Of a stretch of DNA of 64,000 nt, positions 1 to 11,402 are shown piece after piece. The notes below the pieces were generated by a model. It made no database searches and was not told where the DNA came from. It was given only the letters and a program-made list of their open reading frames with translations. Where the stretch lies: the NCBI RefSeq assembly GCF_945859685.1, contig NC_079147.1:106003525-106067524 (forward strand), given 5' to 3'. Source of the stretch: Eupeodes corollae. Lineage: Eukaryota > Arthropoda > Insecta > Diptera > Syrphidae. Position numbers and translations under genes: made by a program. Position 1 is the first letter of the stretch; each line of letters begins with the position of its first letter.

Positions 1-3000
1 CTCGGCACGAGATCTGAGGAAGGGGTAGATAAAAAAGATTACACAGTGGTTTTGCTAGCGTTGAAGAACAGCTTTTCAGACCAATAGTGAGGATACCATA
101 CGGACAAGCGGGTTTATGTGTGAGTGCGAACAAAAATTTTGTCCCGTAGAATCACTTACTTACTTAAATACAGGAGGAGTCATATCGCTCGCTGGCCGCA
201 TTGAATTGGCTACGAACTCCTAGCAAATAAATAAGCTTTTTCTTAAAACCTAACAATCAGAGTGTTAGTAACAACGAGCGAAGGAATTGAAGAAGAAAGA
301 GAATTCTCCATGACCAAAAATGTTTACTGGCTTTGAGACATTGAAGTTTTTTTTGCCGTAATTTTTGCTCATGGAAAAATGTCTGTCGAATATGGGCGTT
401 GCAGGCCTTTTTGGCTCTCCTCTGTAGAGTTATTTTATATCAACGGAAACCACCTTTTTTTGTTCTTATAACCACTTAAGAGCTCGAATCGAACCATGCC
501 TTTTTCATAGGTCTGTAACTCGATTCTACTTTTGATTCGATTCGAAACTCATTTCCGATTGTACTTTCAAATCGTACTACGTATGAAAGTGGAATCGGAT
601 GCCGGTAATACCAATTTGTTTTCAAAAAAATTTGAACTTTCGAACGAGTATCGAATTATTCGACAGTTTTAAAAACAAAAACGAAAAAAACCTCACATTT
701 TAGGACACCGCTGGAATTTGGTTTGATTTGCAAGGAAAAAAAGAACGGTACGAGCAAATTGAAGGCAGAAGAATAGGAGATAATTCTTACATATATGTAA
801 AGTAGAATATTTGAACGCATTCTTAATGAACAATATAAGTACACTTTTGTTTTAGTTTTGGAATTATCGTCTTTCTAAAGACGGATTTATGTTCTTACTT
901 AACACCATATCATCCGACATGACTACTCGCAGAAGATAAAATGCTATTCCGATTATCATTAAGCATAAGCAGCATTGAAGTTTTCGGCAACAGGAGGTTT
1001 CCAAAACCAAATCGATCGTATCAAGAATGCTGGACTTGCACAGCAACCCATGTCAAAAATACTTTCCTAACTTTTGACTTCAATCAAAAGAGTAATATGC
1101 CCGCTGATTATGAATTTTGAAATGAATGAGGAAAAGAAACGAAAGTTCCGGTGTAATTGGGGTAGTAGATGGAACTCATATTCAACTGATTCGCCCGGCT
1201 ATGACTGAACATCTCTTACACTTTGACAAAAAAAAACTTCGCTCGCAAACACATTATTTCTGATTTTGCCTTGTTTCGAATTTTACTTTCGAGTAACGTA
1301 GTTCCTCGTTCATTCGAAAGTTCATAAAAATAAAGCTGGCACTACTAGAACTATCCGATTCTCGTTAGTTCGAAAGTAGTCAAATAGATACAAGGTTCCA
1401 TTTTTTCGAGTTTTACTGTAGCATCGAGTTGCATAGTAGGGCCCCTGATGTTTTTAACCGAGTTTAGGATAAAAGGTCCTATTTCTAGGAGAATCAAACT
1501 TTCGATCGCAAAAGCAAATATGCCTAAAGGGTTTTATACTCAGTCCTATAATGTACAGTACGATTTAACAATACTTCATGTGAAAGTAATACTACATGCG
1601 GATGAATTGTCTTTTCTAGCAGATAGCCCCTTTACTTCTTAAAATGTCAGATGGACAGACTCAGATTATTTTGTGGCACTTTGCCACTTTTTTGCTGCAT
1701 GTACATTAAAACACTGAGCGGGACCACATACCACTTCATGATAAAATCATCTTCATGCATATAAAATTTTAAAGCTAATTCCGACTGCATAATATACAAC
1801 CAATATGTATGGAAATATCTAAAAAGTTCAGTGGTTAAGGTTGAAGTCGCCACGTTTTTGATTTTTCTGTTCGTAAATACCTTTCCGCGCATATATTTAA
1901 TAGATGAGATTCTGAAAGAATTTCAATAACCTAACTAAAATCTAACACAATAAAAAAAAATAATTAAAAATCGGTGTAATCCGCGGTACCTTAATTTCTT
2001 TTTGTAAAACAAAAAAAAAATTGATTAGGTTAGATTAACTTTTCAGAATAATTTTTTTTTTCTAAAATACTTAATTTAAATTCCAAAAGTACAAAACCCC
2101 CAAATTGCGCTTAAAATGTGACTTTTCTCTCACAGAATTGATAGGTATAACAACATCGTCACTATAATGAGTTGCAAATAAAGTTTTCAAAATTGTTTCC
2201 AACTTTAAGTCTCTATATTCCTTCTGTTGGTAGGTACCTTCTCCATATAGCTTAGATTATGAACCATAAAATCAATTAAGAGAAATTCAGAATTATAAAA
2301 GAGAACAAAAAAAAAAACACTTCAGTCCGGTGATTTGCAATTTTTGAAAGTCTTTTTGTAAATTAAAGTTGTTCTTCTTTAAAAAGCTTTCACTCAGAAC
2401 TCAGAAGTTGATGCTATTGAAGCGGCAAATAATATGGTAAGCCAACAAAGTTTTAATGATGAAACTTCTATTCAGCCCAACTCATTCTTGATTGACGTTT
2501 CCTAACCGCATAGTGCGGTTAAACCTTGAAATTAAAAAAAAAAAGATTAGAGCTACGAACATATGTAATTCAGCAGAAAAAATATAAATCAAATTCTATA
2601 TTTTATAATTTTACAACAACCTCGATCAAAAAATATAAGAAAATAAATTAAAATTAATGAATAAATTTTTTTTGCGGATATAAATGCAAATCGAATAGGG
2701 TCCAATTTTCAAGATATTTGCATGAGCAAATAAAAAGCAAACACAGCTTCACTCTTTTTTTGGGTGCCAATTATTTTGGAGTGAAGCTTCAGTTTCCTTT
2801 AAATCGAAATACGTTTGTAGCTACGTCCTTTTTGATTTCCAAGAATAAGCCCTTTTCCGCCTCCCTCCATACCCTTTTGTATGATGCGCGACAATCTGAC
2901 TCCGGACGAAATAATTTATGATAAATTTGATATCCGAACAAAAATATACATGAATACCAAAGTATATAATATACATTTGCTTTAGCTGTCACTAAAGTCT

Positions 3001-3763
3001 AAAGTGTGTGTGATATCTAGGAAGCTCTTTTTTTAAGCTTCAATATGGAAAATCAGGTTATGAGCAAAAGTAAATCGGATCTATTACCTCTTACGAGAAA
3101 ATCTATATCCTTCTGGTCATCTAAAGGACGAGAGGTCAACGAAGATGTAAAAGTATCTACTGCATACATATTTCACAGTAAAATAGATACACTTAAATGT
3201 AAATTGCACATTACATAGGGTTTGACAAATTCTTATTCACAAAAAGCTGAATGATAAACGCATATACATATATTAAATGAAAATATAAATGTTTTACTTA
3301 TTTTTGGAAATAAGTTTAGCAAACTATTTAAACACAAGGCTGAACCTCCAGTATGAAGAATTCTATATATTAAAAAACCATTCTACGATGCAATGAAAGT
3401 ATTCCTAGGAATTGCGACACAGAATTCTTGGCGTAAAATAGTCAATTATAAGTACACTAATTCTTTAAATTAGTTGCGATAAATATTGTACCTTTTATTT
3501 GCCCTGAACTATGCTGCCAAAAACAAAAAAGTATCAAGGTAATTAACATCTTTCGTTCAACCAGAGTTATGCAAGATTATATAAAAATAGTGTTTTTTCA
3601 AGGTTAACATCTTTGAAATGGAATAAAACAAATATGTTTTTTATTAAATTGACACTTTTTTCCTCAAAATAGCCTTCTGACAATATAACACTACGAATGT
3701 TGACCAAATGGTCAATCGTTTCAGGCTTATTAGAATTTTGATGGCTAACGGTTGTGATTTAAT
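1..3763. other. AT-rich DNA without a recognised gene
   Basis: No open frame here looks like a protein family I know; the longest are 60-80 codons and AT-biased. There is an imperfect 16-bp inverted repeat (14 of 16 paired) at 554-569/584-599 with a 14-nt loop, and a perfect 8-bp hairpin with a 3-nt loop at 2503-2521 followed by an A-run. A 13-mer at 1429-1441 recurs at 4419-4431. The stretch is probably intron or intergenic DNA, possibly downstream intron of the receptor gene whose first coding exons lie at 42.8 and 63.0 kb on the minus strand. Confidence 0.5.
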
Positions 3764-4076
3764 AAATAATAAAAAAAAAAATTGGGTGGCGCGACAGTCC
3801 GTTGAAAACCAAGGCCTAGTGACTTACAACTCTCAACCATTCCTGTGTGCGAGTAATGTTGTCAGGAATGGAGGGGACCTACAGTTTATATGCCGACTCC
3901 GAACGGCTAATTTTGAGAAAGCACTTTTTCATGACAATAGATACTCTTAGAGAATTTGTCAATTCCTCGCAAGAGGCAGTACCCGTGAAAAGTCTTTAGA
4001 TGACATAGGAAGGGATCGAACCCAAGACCTCTAGCATGACAGTCCAACGCACTAACCATCATGCCACGGGTACCAC
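3764..4076 (-). mobile_element. tRNA-derived SINE, full length, with target-site duplication
   Basis: Read on the minus strand, the element starts with a tRNA-like head. A box-A-like TGGCATGATGGTTAGTGCG lies at about 4047-4065 and a box-B GGTTCGATCCC about 35 bp further in. An unrelated body follows, ending CGCCACCCAATTT plus a T-run. A 13-bp direct repeat, GTTGTGATTTAAT, flanks it at 3751-3763 and 4077-4089, as expected from LINE-mediated insertion. The same family occurs at 16888-17184, 26026-26122 and, as a fragment, 62177-62236. Box A and B imply pol III transcription; this is inferred from the boxes only. Confidence 0.85.
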
Positions 4077-4089
4077 GTTGTGATTTAAT

Positions 4090-4435
4090 TGACTATAAAT
4101 ACTTGATTAAATCTTGTTATCAAAACAACGACAAGAAATTCCTGGGAAAAAAAGGAGATGTAGAAGGCAGCTACAATTAAATGCAAATTTTGAAACAATG
4201 CTTCAAAAGTAACTGATTTCGTAAAAAACGGTTTTGATTTATTTCCAGCTTCAAAATTTTAAAAAAGATTGCTTGCCTCCAAAGCCAAGCTTTTTGATTG
4301 ACGAAACAAGTGCTTTAATAGACCTGCAGACTTTGTTGAAGTAGACAATATAAAGTATCTTAAAATGTCATGACAATTCAAAGATTAAATACCCGTGTTT
4401 TGTTGGAAAATCTATCCATTGCATAGTAGGGTTTT
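4090..4435. other. anonymous AT-rich spacer
   Basis: Nothing coding or structured is recognised. It lies between a SINE and the dispersed repeat that follows. Confidence 0.4.
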
Positions 4436-5275
4436 AAACGGATAACAAAAACAATATCCGCAGCATGAATACTACCGATAAAAGTTAAAGTAGAATCTTA
4501 CTACGGATGGTTTTTTTAACATTTATACAAGTCTCGAATGGATCGTATGTGATTTCGTTTTCAAATGTTGGTACGATTGATATTGCTTTCGTATCTTGAT
4601 GGCTGTGTTGCTTGAGTAGTTGTGCATTTGGAATCATGTGTTTTCCATTTGCGACAGAAATTAATCTGTTGTTGTTGATATTAATCAGTTTTGTCAATGA
4701 AAATGGACTAACGGGGGCATATTTTGGAAGAGAAAACAAAAAGATAATAAAGTTTTGATATGTTTCCACCAAAGATTTATCGCAGTTTAGGTTAAATAAA
4801 TCTCTTTGGTGTTTTCACCGCACAAGAAGATTTAAAAATGGTTAAGTTTGACAGCACTTTCTTAAATGCAAATGGTGTTTCTATGTTTCTTATGAAGTGC
4901 AAGTGATATAGTTCGATTCGTGTTAAACAATAAAGAACTGAATAGTTCAGCACCACATAAGAATATGCTACCTTTTCCATCTGCAATTTTTTTTTTATTA
5001 AATCAAAACCATATTTTGTGTATACAAACATGCAAAATAAATAGACGACAACAAAAACCAACTCATCCACACAGGTTTTTCTGCACAAATTTTGAATCGA
5101 CTCCAATCCCGACCGAAATCGAGTCGAATCAAGCTCATTTCAACTCGATTCAGTTATATAAAGAATTGAGACGAGCTTCAAGCGCGCTTCAATATCACAT
5201 TTTAATCTAGTATAGTCTACGAACAAACTCACTTCTTGAAGTTTTTACTTTATGTCAAAGCTGTAATTGTTAAAT
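4436..5275 (-). repeat. unclassified dispersed repeat, copy A
   Basis: This ~840-bp block is the reverse complement of 56800-57600 with clear but imperfect identity over its whole length. Examples are the segments around CGCACAAGAAGATTTAAAA, CTTATGAAGTGCAAGTGA and the ACTTTTATCGGTAGTATT end. On the minus strand it carries a 95-codon open frame (4772-4485) that is broken by stops in the other copy, so it is a decayed or non-autonomous mobile element rather than a host gene. I do not recognise the family. The second copy interrupts duplicon copy 2 but is absent at the matching place in duplicon copy 1, which supports mobility. Confidence 0.6.
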
Positions 5276-6234
5276 GAACTATTTTTATAGAATTTCAAAT
5301 TCCAGACATTTTGTTCCCATTTTTTCTTGAAAATTATCAATTTTATTAGTTTTAGTTAGTTTTTTTGCTGAAGTTAATTTAAACTTTATATGTTCATAAA
5401 ACTTTCTTCTATTAATGTTTTTTTTATTAGTATTCTGACAGATTTTCTTTCAGTTGTACCAATTTTAAAATACAAAAATCTGGCTACTGCCGATGGGTTT
5501 TCTTGAGAATTTTCTAATTTACTATTTATAAAATGCCAAAAAATCACGTTTAATGATATTTGGTTAATATCTAAATGGGGCATTGATGGAGCATCGATCA
5601 AAGTTGCTATACCCAAACAATTTATTTTGAAAACTCAAGTGACTCTTAATAGTTTGGTTCCCATGAAGTTGTATAACAAAACATACAAGATCACATATTG
5701 CAAACCCCAAAAATGATTTCAACTCGTTAAAGTCGACCCTGTTAGACTTTGATTTGATAAACAAAGTGATAGTTTGATAAAAAAAAATGTGCATGATAAA
5801 ATGGAACTTTTGATTGAGAATCTTCTTTGAAATAACAGAGATACCTAAAATAAAACATGTTATGTTACTCAGCTAAGTGAAATGAATGACTTGAAAATTG
5901 AATGTAACAAAACAAATAATGGAGAATTTAATAGGTTTGGAATATCGCCCCTACATGCATGGATAAGCTGCATGGGATGTCTTTTGCATGTGTCATGCAT
6001 TTTAGATTTTAAGAAATGAAGCGCAAAAAGTGAAGAGCATAAAGCATTTAAAGCTAACCGAAATAAAAACATACAAGAACAATTAAGGTTGAAATTTGAG
6101 TTGTTAATAGATGTCAAACAATGAAGAGGTACAACAAATGACGGAAACACCGCAAGAAAATGTTTCTCTAACGCTGAGATGGCTTCAGAAGTCACTGGCT
6201 TCGACATTAACCTTATTAGAGAAGCTTTCTGAAG
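5276..6234. other. AT-rich DNA without a recognised gene
   Basis: Several short open frames occur (up to 124 codons on the minus strand at 5869-6243). None shows a domain, signal peptide or reading-frame conservation. I see no repeat match inside the window. Confidence 0.4.
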
Positions 6235-7085
6235 AAGCTTCAAAAGGCGTTAGAGTTATTCAAGCTTACTATGAAAATGGGCGTTAGAATCAAAATGCAT
6301 ATCGTGCAACAATCTAAATGTACGTACAATCGGAAAATCGTGCATAAGTCTCAGCAAACCGAGTTTGTAAAAGATGTGAAAATACCAGTGCATGCTCGTA
6401 TAGCCCGTAATACAGAAAATATTGCTGCTGTTTGCGATAATGTGGCTGAAATGCCGTCTACCTTAACTTGTCGTCATGCCCAATAGAGAACTGCATTTAC
6501 TCGCCCTTAAGATGCAATTGACTCAAGCATCTAAAGCCTCTTGACCATTTCAAGGGTCGCATCGTCAATGATGGTCAGAATGCTGTAAAGAACTGAAAAC
6601 AGTGGATGACCATACACCCAGAAAAGAAACTGTTTCGTGCGTTGCAGTATTTTTCTTCATAATGAGGGAGTTGCTGTGAATGGTGATCTCTAACGTGAGA
6701 TGATAACGAACTTTTTGTGGCTCGAATTAGAAGACATTAATGTGAACGAAATTTGGTTTCAACAGGAGAGTTTTTTACGGCTTGAATTGGAAGATATAAA
6801 TGTGGAAGATATATGGTTTTAACAGGACGGTTCCACTTGCCACACAGCTAACGACAAGAGTGCTCTTTTACGGGACCAATTCAATGGTCGTGTTATTTCA
6901 CTTCGCTTGGTGCCGATGTCAATTGGCTGCCAAGATCTCTTGATTTGCCACCGTTGGACTTTTTGTTTGGGGTTATTTGAAAGAAAAAGTGCACGCCAAT
7001 AAGCCAGACACAATACAAGACCTAAGTGATGTGATAACTCGGCACATTAAAAGCACAGAACCACGCCGATATTATCATAGTAAAA
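6235..7085 (+). pseudogene. DD41D-type mariner transposase relic
   Basis: Fragments in changing frames match the DD41D mariner family. First come an N-terminal helix-turn-helix piece (VRVIQAYYENG) and the ARNTENIAAVCDNVAE segment. Near 6671 there is GVAVNGDL, and near 6819-6860 the block around the second catalytic Asp, QDGSTCHTAND, followed by the relic of the third-Asp block and WGYLKEKVHA-like sequence. Many stops and frameshifts are present. A ~60-bp segment is tandemly duplicated (about 6710-6767 and 6770-6829), so the residues before the QQD motif occur twice. It is dead DNA from an old insertion; the better preserved relative is at 46892-48182. Confidence 0.8.
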
Positions 7086-8093
7086 ATAAATTACATTAAT
7101 TTAATAAATCATTTGTGTTTTATTCAAAATTAACATGTACCCTTAAAATTTAACCCCAATTTATTTTCTTACAATTTTAAAATAACTTCAATTTCTAATT
7201 TAAAAAGAAAGAGATGTTAGTACTATGCCAAAAAAGGTGAGCTTAGAAAATTCAAGACAGTTGTAAGTAAGAAATTATTGGCAAATTGACACTAATCAGT
7301 TTTTGCTTTACTACCATTTTAAAATATATCATTCCTCGTTCGTGATCATCATAAACATTACATGCAAACTTTGAATACACATTTTTTAAGCACTTGGAGG
7401 TGCAATAGTTTTTAACTTTCAATAACTCGGGTACGTTTGTATAAGCGTAGCTGTTATGTTGTAAGAGCAAAGAGTCTGTCAATTTGTTATTTAATCTATT
7501 TTTCTAAATCACAATGGAATGAAAAAGCGTAAAGCAACAATTGTAAATGATTAAATTTATTTTTCAAAATTGATGCTGTTCGCTTATTCTACGGTCGCCA
7601 CAATATTCCTACCGAAACAACTATTTGCAGGAGACTGTCCGTGACAGTCGATTTTGCGTTGCCCACATAAACTTAGTGAATATCAGTGGCAGAATGTAAA
7701 CGACCAAACAAAACATAGTAAGTGGGAAGGGGATCTGATGCAGTTGGAACCTGAACTTTATACAAAATAAACAATTGAACTTGGGCAATGAGGTACAATT
7801 TAGCATAAAAATCGTATGCCAACAAATCAATGTCAAATTGTATGAATGTCACCTTGACATTACCGAATTTGTATGAGCACTAACGTATATATTTACCTTG
7901 CCTTGATATCAAGATGTTTTTGAAGGCTATTAATAACGAGTGCATTTTTTAGACGTGTAGTTTTACTCTGGCAATGCTTTCTCGGAGCTGGTCTTTTTGA
8001 CAGCTGTCACTTGATTTAGACTTAGTTTAGTTATTTTATACTGAATAGACTCCTTCCTAAACAACGTTTGTAAATCGTTTAAATTTAGTATAA
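7086..8093. other. AT-rich DNA without a recognised gene
   Basis: No coding signal is recognised. A perfect 12-bp palindrome TGACAGCTGTCA lies at 7998-8009. Palindromes of this kind are common inside insect MITEs, but no element boundaries can be drawn. Confidence 0.4.
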
Positions 8094-8398
8094 GAAAAAG
8101 GCTGGGGTGCGAACCCACGGATAACTTCCCATCACGTCTGTTGATTTCCCTTTGCTTAAAAGGTTTGTAGGTTTTCGTGTTTTGTTGAAAAAATTGTCAG
8201 TTGAATTATTCTAAAAAGTTTAAAAATTACTAACAATAGTTTGGATATAGATTGGGTATAGTAAAAGTTTAATTTTAAAATCTATTTTTGTTAACGAGAT
8301 TTTTAGCCGTTAACCAATTTATATCAATTTAAGTAGCATTTCTTAAAAGTTTTTCTTTCTTATAGAAACAAATACAAATTGAACGAATGAAATTAATG

Positions 8399-8793
8399 GC
8401 TGAAACACAAACACGCTTTAGCTTAGGCTTCGTCTGCTTTGAGGTTGCTTTAAGTGACACTTCCAATGTGACATTTTTAAAATGGCACTTCTGTCATTAG
8501 CAGCTGTTATTTTGTTTCAATCGGAAAAATTAAATTTATCGCGGAAGTAGCTTACACAGCTTATAATAACCAATAGGAATCCCTCCAAAAGGAAATGTAT
8601 ATTGTTTGTTGACTTTTTTACAATTGTTGATCTGGCAGACAAAGCAAATGTTCAGCAACATTACGTTATTTCCTTACGATTGTCAAATGAAACGTGAGGT
8701 CGAAGATTTATTGTGATAGCATGCATTGAATTCCTGTGGCTGAACTCGTAAACGTCAGACGAAGTCGAAGCTGAAGCGTGTTTGTGTTTCAGC
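8399..8793. mobile_element. MITE with 38-bp terminal inverted repeats
   Basis: This 395-bp insertion begins GCTGAAACACAAACACGCTT and ends with its inverse complement. The arms 8399-8436 and 8756-8793 match at 35 of 38 positions. It has no coding capacity and interrupts the minus-strand INE-1-like element. I could not define a clean target-site duplication, so the superfamily (hAT, P or other) is undecided. Confidence 0.8.
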
Positions 8794-9234
8794 GATAATT
8801 TGAAGTAAATATGTTCTATTGTTTACGAGATATCGAGAACCGAACATCAATGTTTAATAAATTTGCGTACTAATTTTTGTAGATTTTATTTTTTTTTATG
8901 ATAAAACTGAGTGCTGGATTTTTATACAAAATGTACCGAATTTTGAAAACAATATTTTCTGTGTTTTTAGTTTAGTTTAGTTTAGTTTAAAGTAATAATC
9001 TCAAAATTTTGAAAATATATTTTAGTCAAGAATCAATTTTTACAAACTTTTAATAATGTTTTTTTTTTTTTGTAAAAAACTGGCAATTAATTTTTTGTCA
9101 AGATTTAACTGAAAATTGAACACAATATTTTTTTATAAAATAAAATAAATTTGAAGCCGATATTTTTAAATTTTTAAAAGATATTTGAGTCGAAATCAAT
9201 TTTTACGAACTTTTAGTAGTTTTTTACGTTTTTT

Positions 9235-10684
9235 AACTTCCCATAGGAAGTTATTGTAATGGTTCCGATTTGTCAAATTGAAAATTTTGACATTTCTCGA
9301 CGTTTCAAGGTCCCGAGTCGAGTCGAAATAAAAGATTTTTAGAAAGATGTCTGTGCGTGCGTGTGTACGTACGTTTGTACGTCCGTACGTCCGTACGTTC
9401 GCGACGTTTTTTTCGTCGTCCATAGCTCAAGAACCAGAAGAGATATCGACTTCAAATAAATTTTGTTATACAGATAAAAAGGCAGAAAGATGCAGAAAGG
9501 GCTCTCAAGAAAATTGCGTGGGTGGTTTTTTTACCATAGCAGTTTGAAAAAAAGGTGAAAATTTTGGTTAACCCTAAATATCTTACGAACCAAAAACGCT
9601 AGAGACTTGAATTAAATTTTATATAATAGATTGTAACGTGATATCAAACAGGTATATTTTTTGAAAAAAATCAATATAACGTTTTTTTTTTAAATCAATA
9701 AAACTGAAAAAAAAATTTGTCACCTCCAAAATTTTACGACTGAAATATGATTTTATCTCTAAAACAATTTTGTGCAACGAAGAATATTGTTTTTGACATC
9801 TGATAAAATTTTGAGAAAAATCTAATTGACAGTTTTTTTTATAAAAAATAAAAATCTAAAAAAAACATTACTCAAAGTTCGTAAAAATTGAATATCGATT
9901 CAAATATCTTTTCAAAAACATTAAATTTAGGCTTCAAACTTATTTTATCTTATAAGAAATATTGTTTTAAACATTCTGAAAAATTTTGAGAAAAATCGAA
10001 TTGACAGTTTTTTTACAAAAAATAAAAACCTAAAAAAAAATGTATAAAAGTTGGTAAAAATTGATTTTCGACTCGAATATCTTTTCAAAACTTTGAGATA
10101 TTGGCTTTTATTTTTTTATCTTTCAAAAAATCCTGTTGTCAACATTCAGTTAAAGTTTGAAAAAAATCGAATTGACAGTTTTTTTTACAAAAAATAAAAA
10201 CCTAAAAAAAAATTATAAAAGTTGGTAAAAATTGATTTTCAACTCAAATATCTTTTCAAAACTTTGAGATATTGGCTTTAATTGACTTTTATCTTTCAAA
10301 GAATCTTGTTGTCAACATACAATTAAAGTTTGAAAAAAATCAAATCGACAGTTTTTTTTACAAAAAATAAAAACCTAAAAAAAAATGTATAAAACTTCGT
10401 AAAAATTTACTTTCGACTCAAATAGCTTTTCAAAACTTAAAAATATTGGCTTGAAGTTTATTTTATTTCACAGAAAATATTGTTTTCGATATTCAGTAAT
10501 TTTTATATAAAAATCCAACAGTCCGTTTCTTCATATAAAAAATAAAATCTACAAAAAGAGTACCCAAATTTGGTAAAAATTGATACGAGTACATAAAGAC
10601 AAACTTTTAAGCAAGACAAATCGACAGACGGGATGGGAAGTTATCAGTGTGGGTCGCATCCCAGCCTCTTTTTTTTTTGTAAAA
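9235..10684 (+). mobile_element. INE-1/DINE-1-like element, full-length plus-strand copy
   Basis: The order of parts is: (1) 5' palindrome AACTTCCcataGGAAGTT then ATTGTAATGG; (2) about 90 bp ending in AAAGATTTTTAGAAAGATGTC; (3) a GTAC/GTCC-rich block at 9345-9400; (4) CTCAAGAACCAGAAGAGATAT then CGACTTCAAAT; (5) an AT-rich ~172-bp tandem array; (6) GATGGGAAGTTA, an inverted relative of the 5' end; (7) a stem-loop with GCATCCCAGCC and a T-run. The same order, with short matches such as the hairpin start, the GTCY block and ATCGACTT.AAA, is known for Drosophila INE-1/DINE-1, the non-autonomous Helentron group. That family assignment is recognition by eye. There is no Rep/helicase gene in the window. 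Confidence 0.75.
9826..10520 (+). repeat. ~172-bp internal tandem array of the INE-1-like element
   Basis: The marker (T/C)(T/C)GACAG followed by a T-run, ACAAAAAATAAAAACCTAAA and a GTAAAAATTGATTTTCGACT-like segment recurs at 9826, 10001, 10172, 10345 and, degenerate, about 10519. The steps are therefore 171-175 bp. The two middle units are the most alike. Other full-length copies carry the same array. Confidence 0.8.
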
Positions 10685-11402
10685 AACTTTTAGTAGTTTT
10701 TTACGTTTTTTTTTGTAAAAAAATGTTAATTCGATTTTTCTCAAAATTTTACCAAATGTTGACAACAATATTTCTTGTAAGACAAAATTGGTTTGAAGCC
10801 AAAATCTTAAATTTTTAAAAAGATATTTGTGTCGAAAATCAATTTTTACCAACTTTTGATAATTCTGTAAATTCTATTTTTCTTAAAATTTTACCAGATG
10901 TTGAGAACGTTATTCTTCGTAACACAAAATTGTTTTGAAGATAAAATCATTCGTAAAATTTCCGAGGTGATAAATACTTTCTTTTTTGATTAGTAAAAGA
11001 ACTGTTAATTGTATTATTTTCCAAAAATAAATAAGTTTGGTATCACGTTACAATGTCCTTAAATCTCTAACGTTATTGGTTCGTGAGATATTTAGGGTTA
11101 ACTTAAATGTTCACGTTTTTTTTCAAATTGATATGGTAAAAAAACCACCCACTGAATTTTCTTTAGAGCCCTATCTGTAAAACAAAATTTATTTGCAGTC
11201 GATATCTCTTCTGGTTCTTGGGCTATGGACGACGAAAAAATGTAGCGAACGTACGGATGTACAAACGTACGTACACACGCACGCAGAGACATCTCTCTAA
11301 AATTCTTGTATTTCGCCTCTAGGGACCTCGAAACGTCGAGAAATGTCAAAATTTTCAATTCGACAAATCGGACCGATTACAATGACTTCCAATGGGATGT
11401 TA

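Larger units (their letters stand above)
8094..11402 (-). mobile_element. INE-1/DINE-1-like element, split by two nested insertions
   Basis: On the minus strand the 5' end is at about 11402 (degenerate AACTTCCcataGGAAGTT palindrome) and the 3' end is the GGCTGGGGTGCGAACCC stem-loop region at 8094-8115. The two halves, 8094-9234 and 10685-11402, are continuous with each other against the family consensus. After removing the nested MITE they add up to about 1.46 kb, the family's full length. The interior is AT-rich and derived from ~172-bp units. The 3' module (8150-8390) resembles that of the copies ending at 24 kb and 32.2 kb, suggesting a subfamily. No protein is encoded; short frames rich in Val-Arg-Thr-Tyr are translations of the GTAC/GTCC block. 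Confidence 0.75.

Noticed and set aside
1..11. Start of the window resembles part of a cDNA-library adaptor (CGGCACGAG)
   Set aside because: Nine bases can match by chance, the following sequence is not transcript-like, and nothing else suggests vector.
1930..2035. AACCTAA/TTAGGTT motifs considered as telomeric repeats
   Set aside because: Only single motifs, no tandem array.
4485..5106. Two minus-strand frames of 95 and 104 codons
   Set aside because: They lie in a dispersed repeat whose other copy has stops in these frames, and no domain is recognised.
9196..9547. Open frames on both strands rich in VRTYGRTDVRT (also at 21516-21982 and 23577-23780)
   Set aside because: They are translations of the GTAC/GTCC repeat block of the INE-1-like element, occur in opposite frames, and differ in length with the repeat.
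9826..10520. Regularly spaced repeats considered as a CRISPR-like array
   Set aside because: The 172-bp units are diverged throughout without short repeat and unique spacer alternation, and the genome is eukaryotic.
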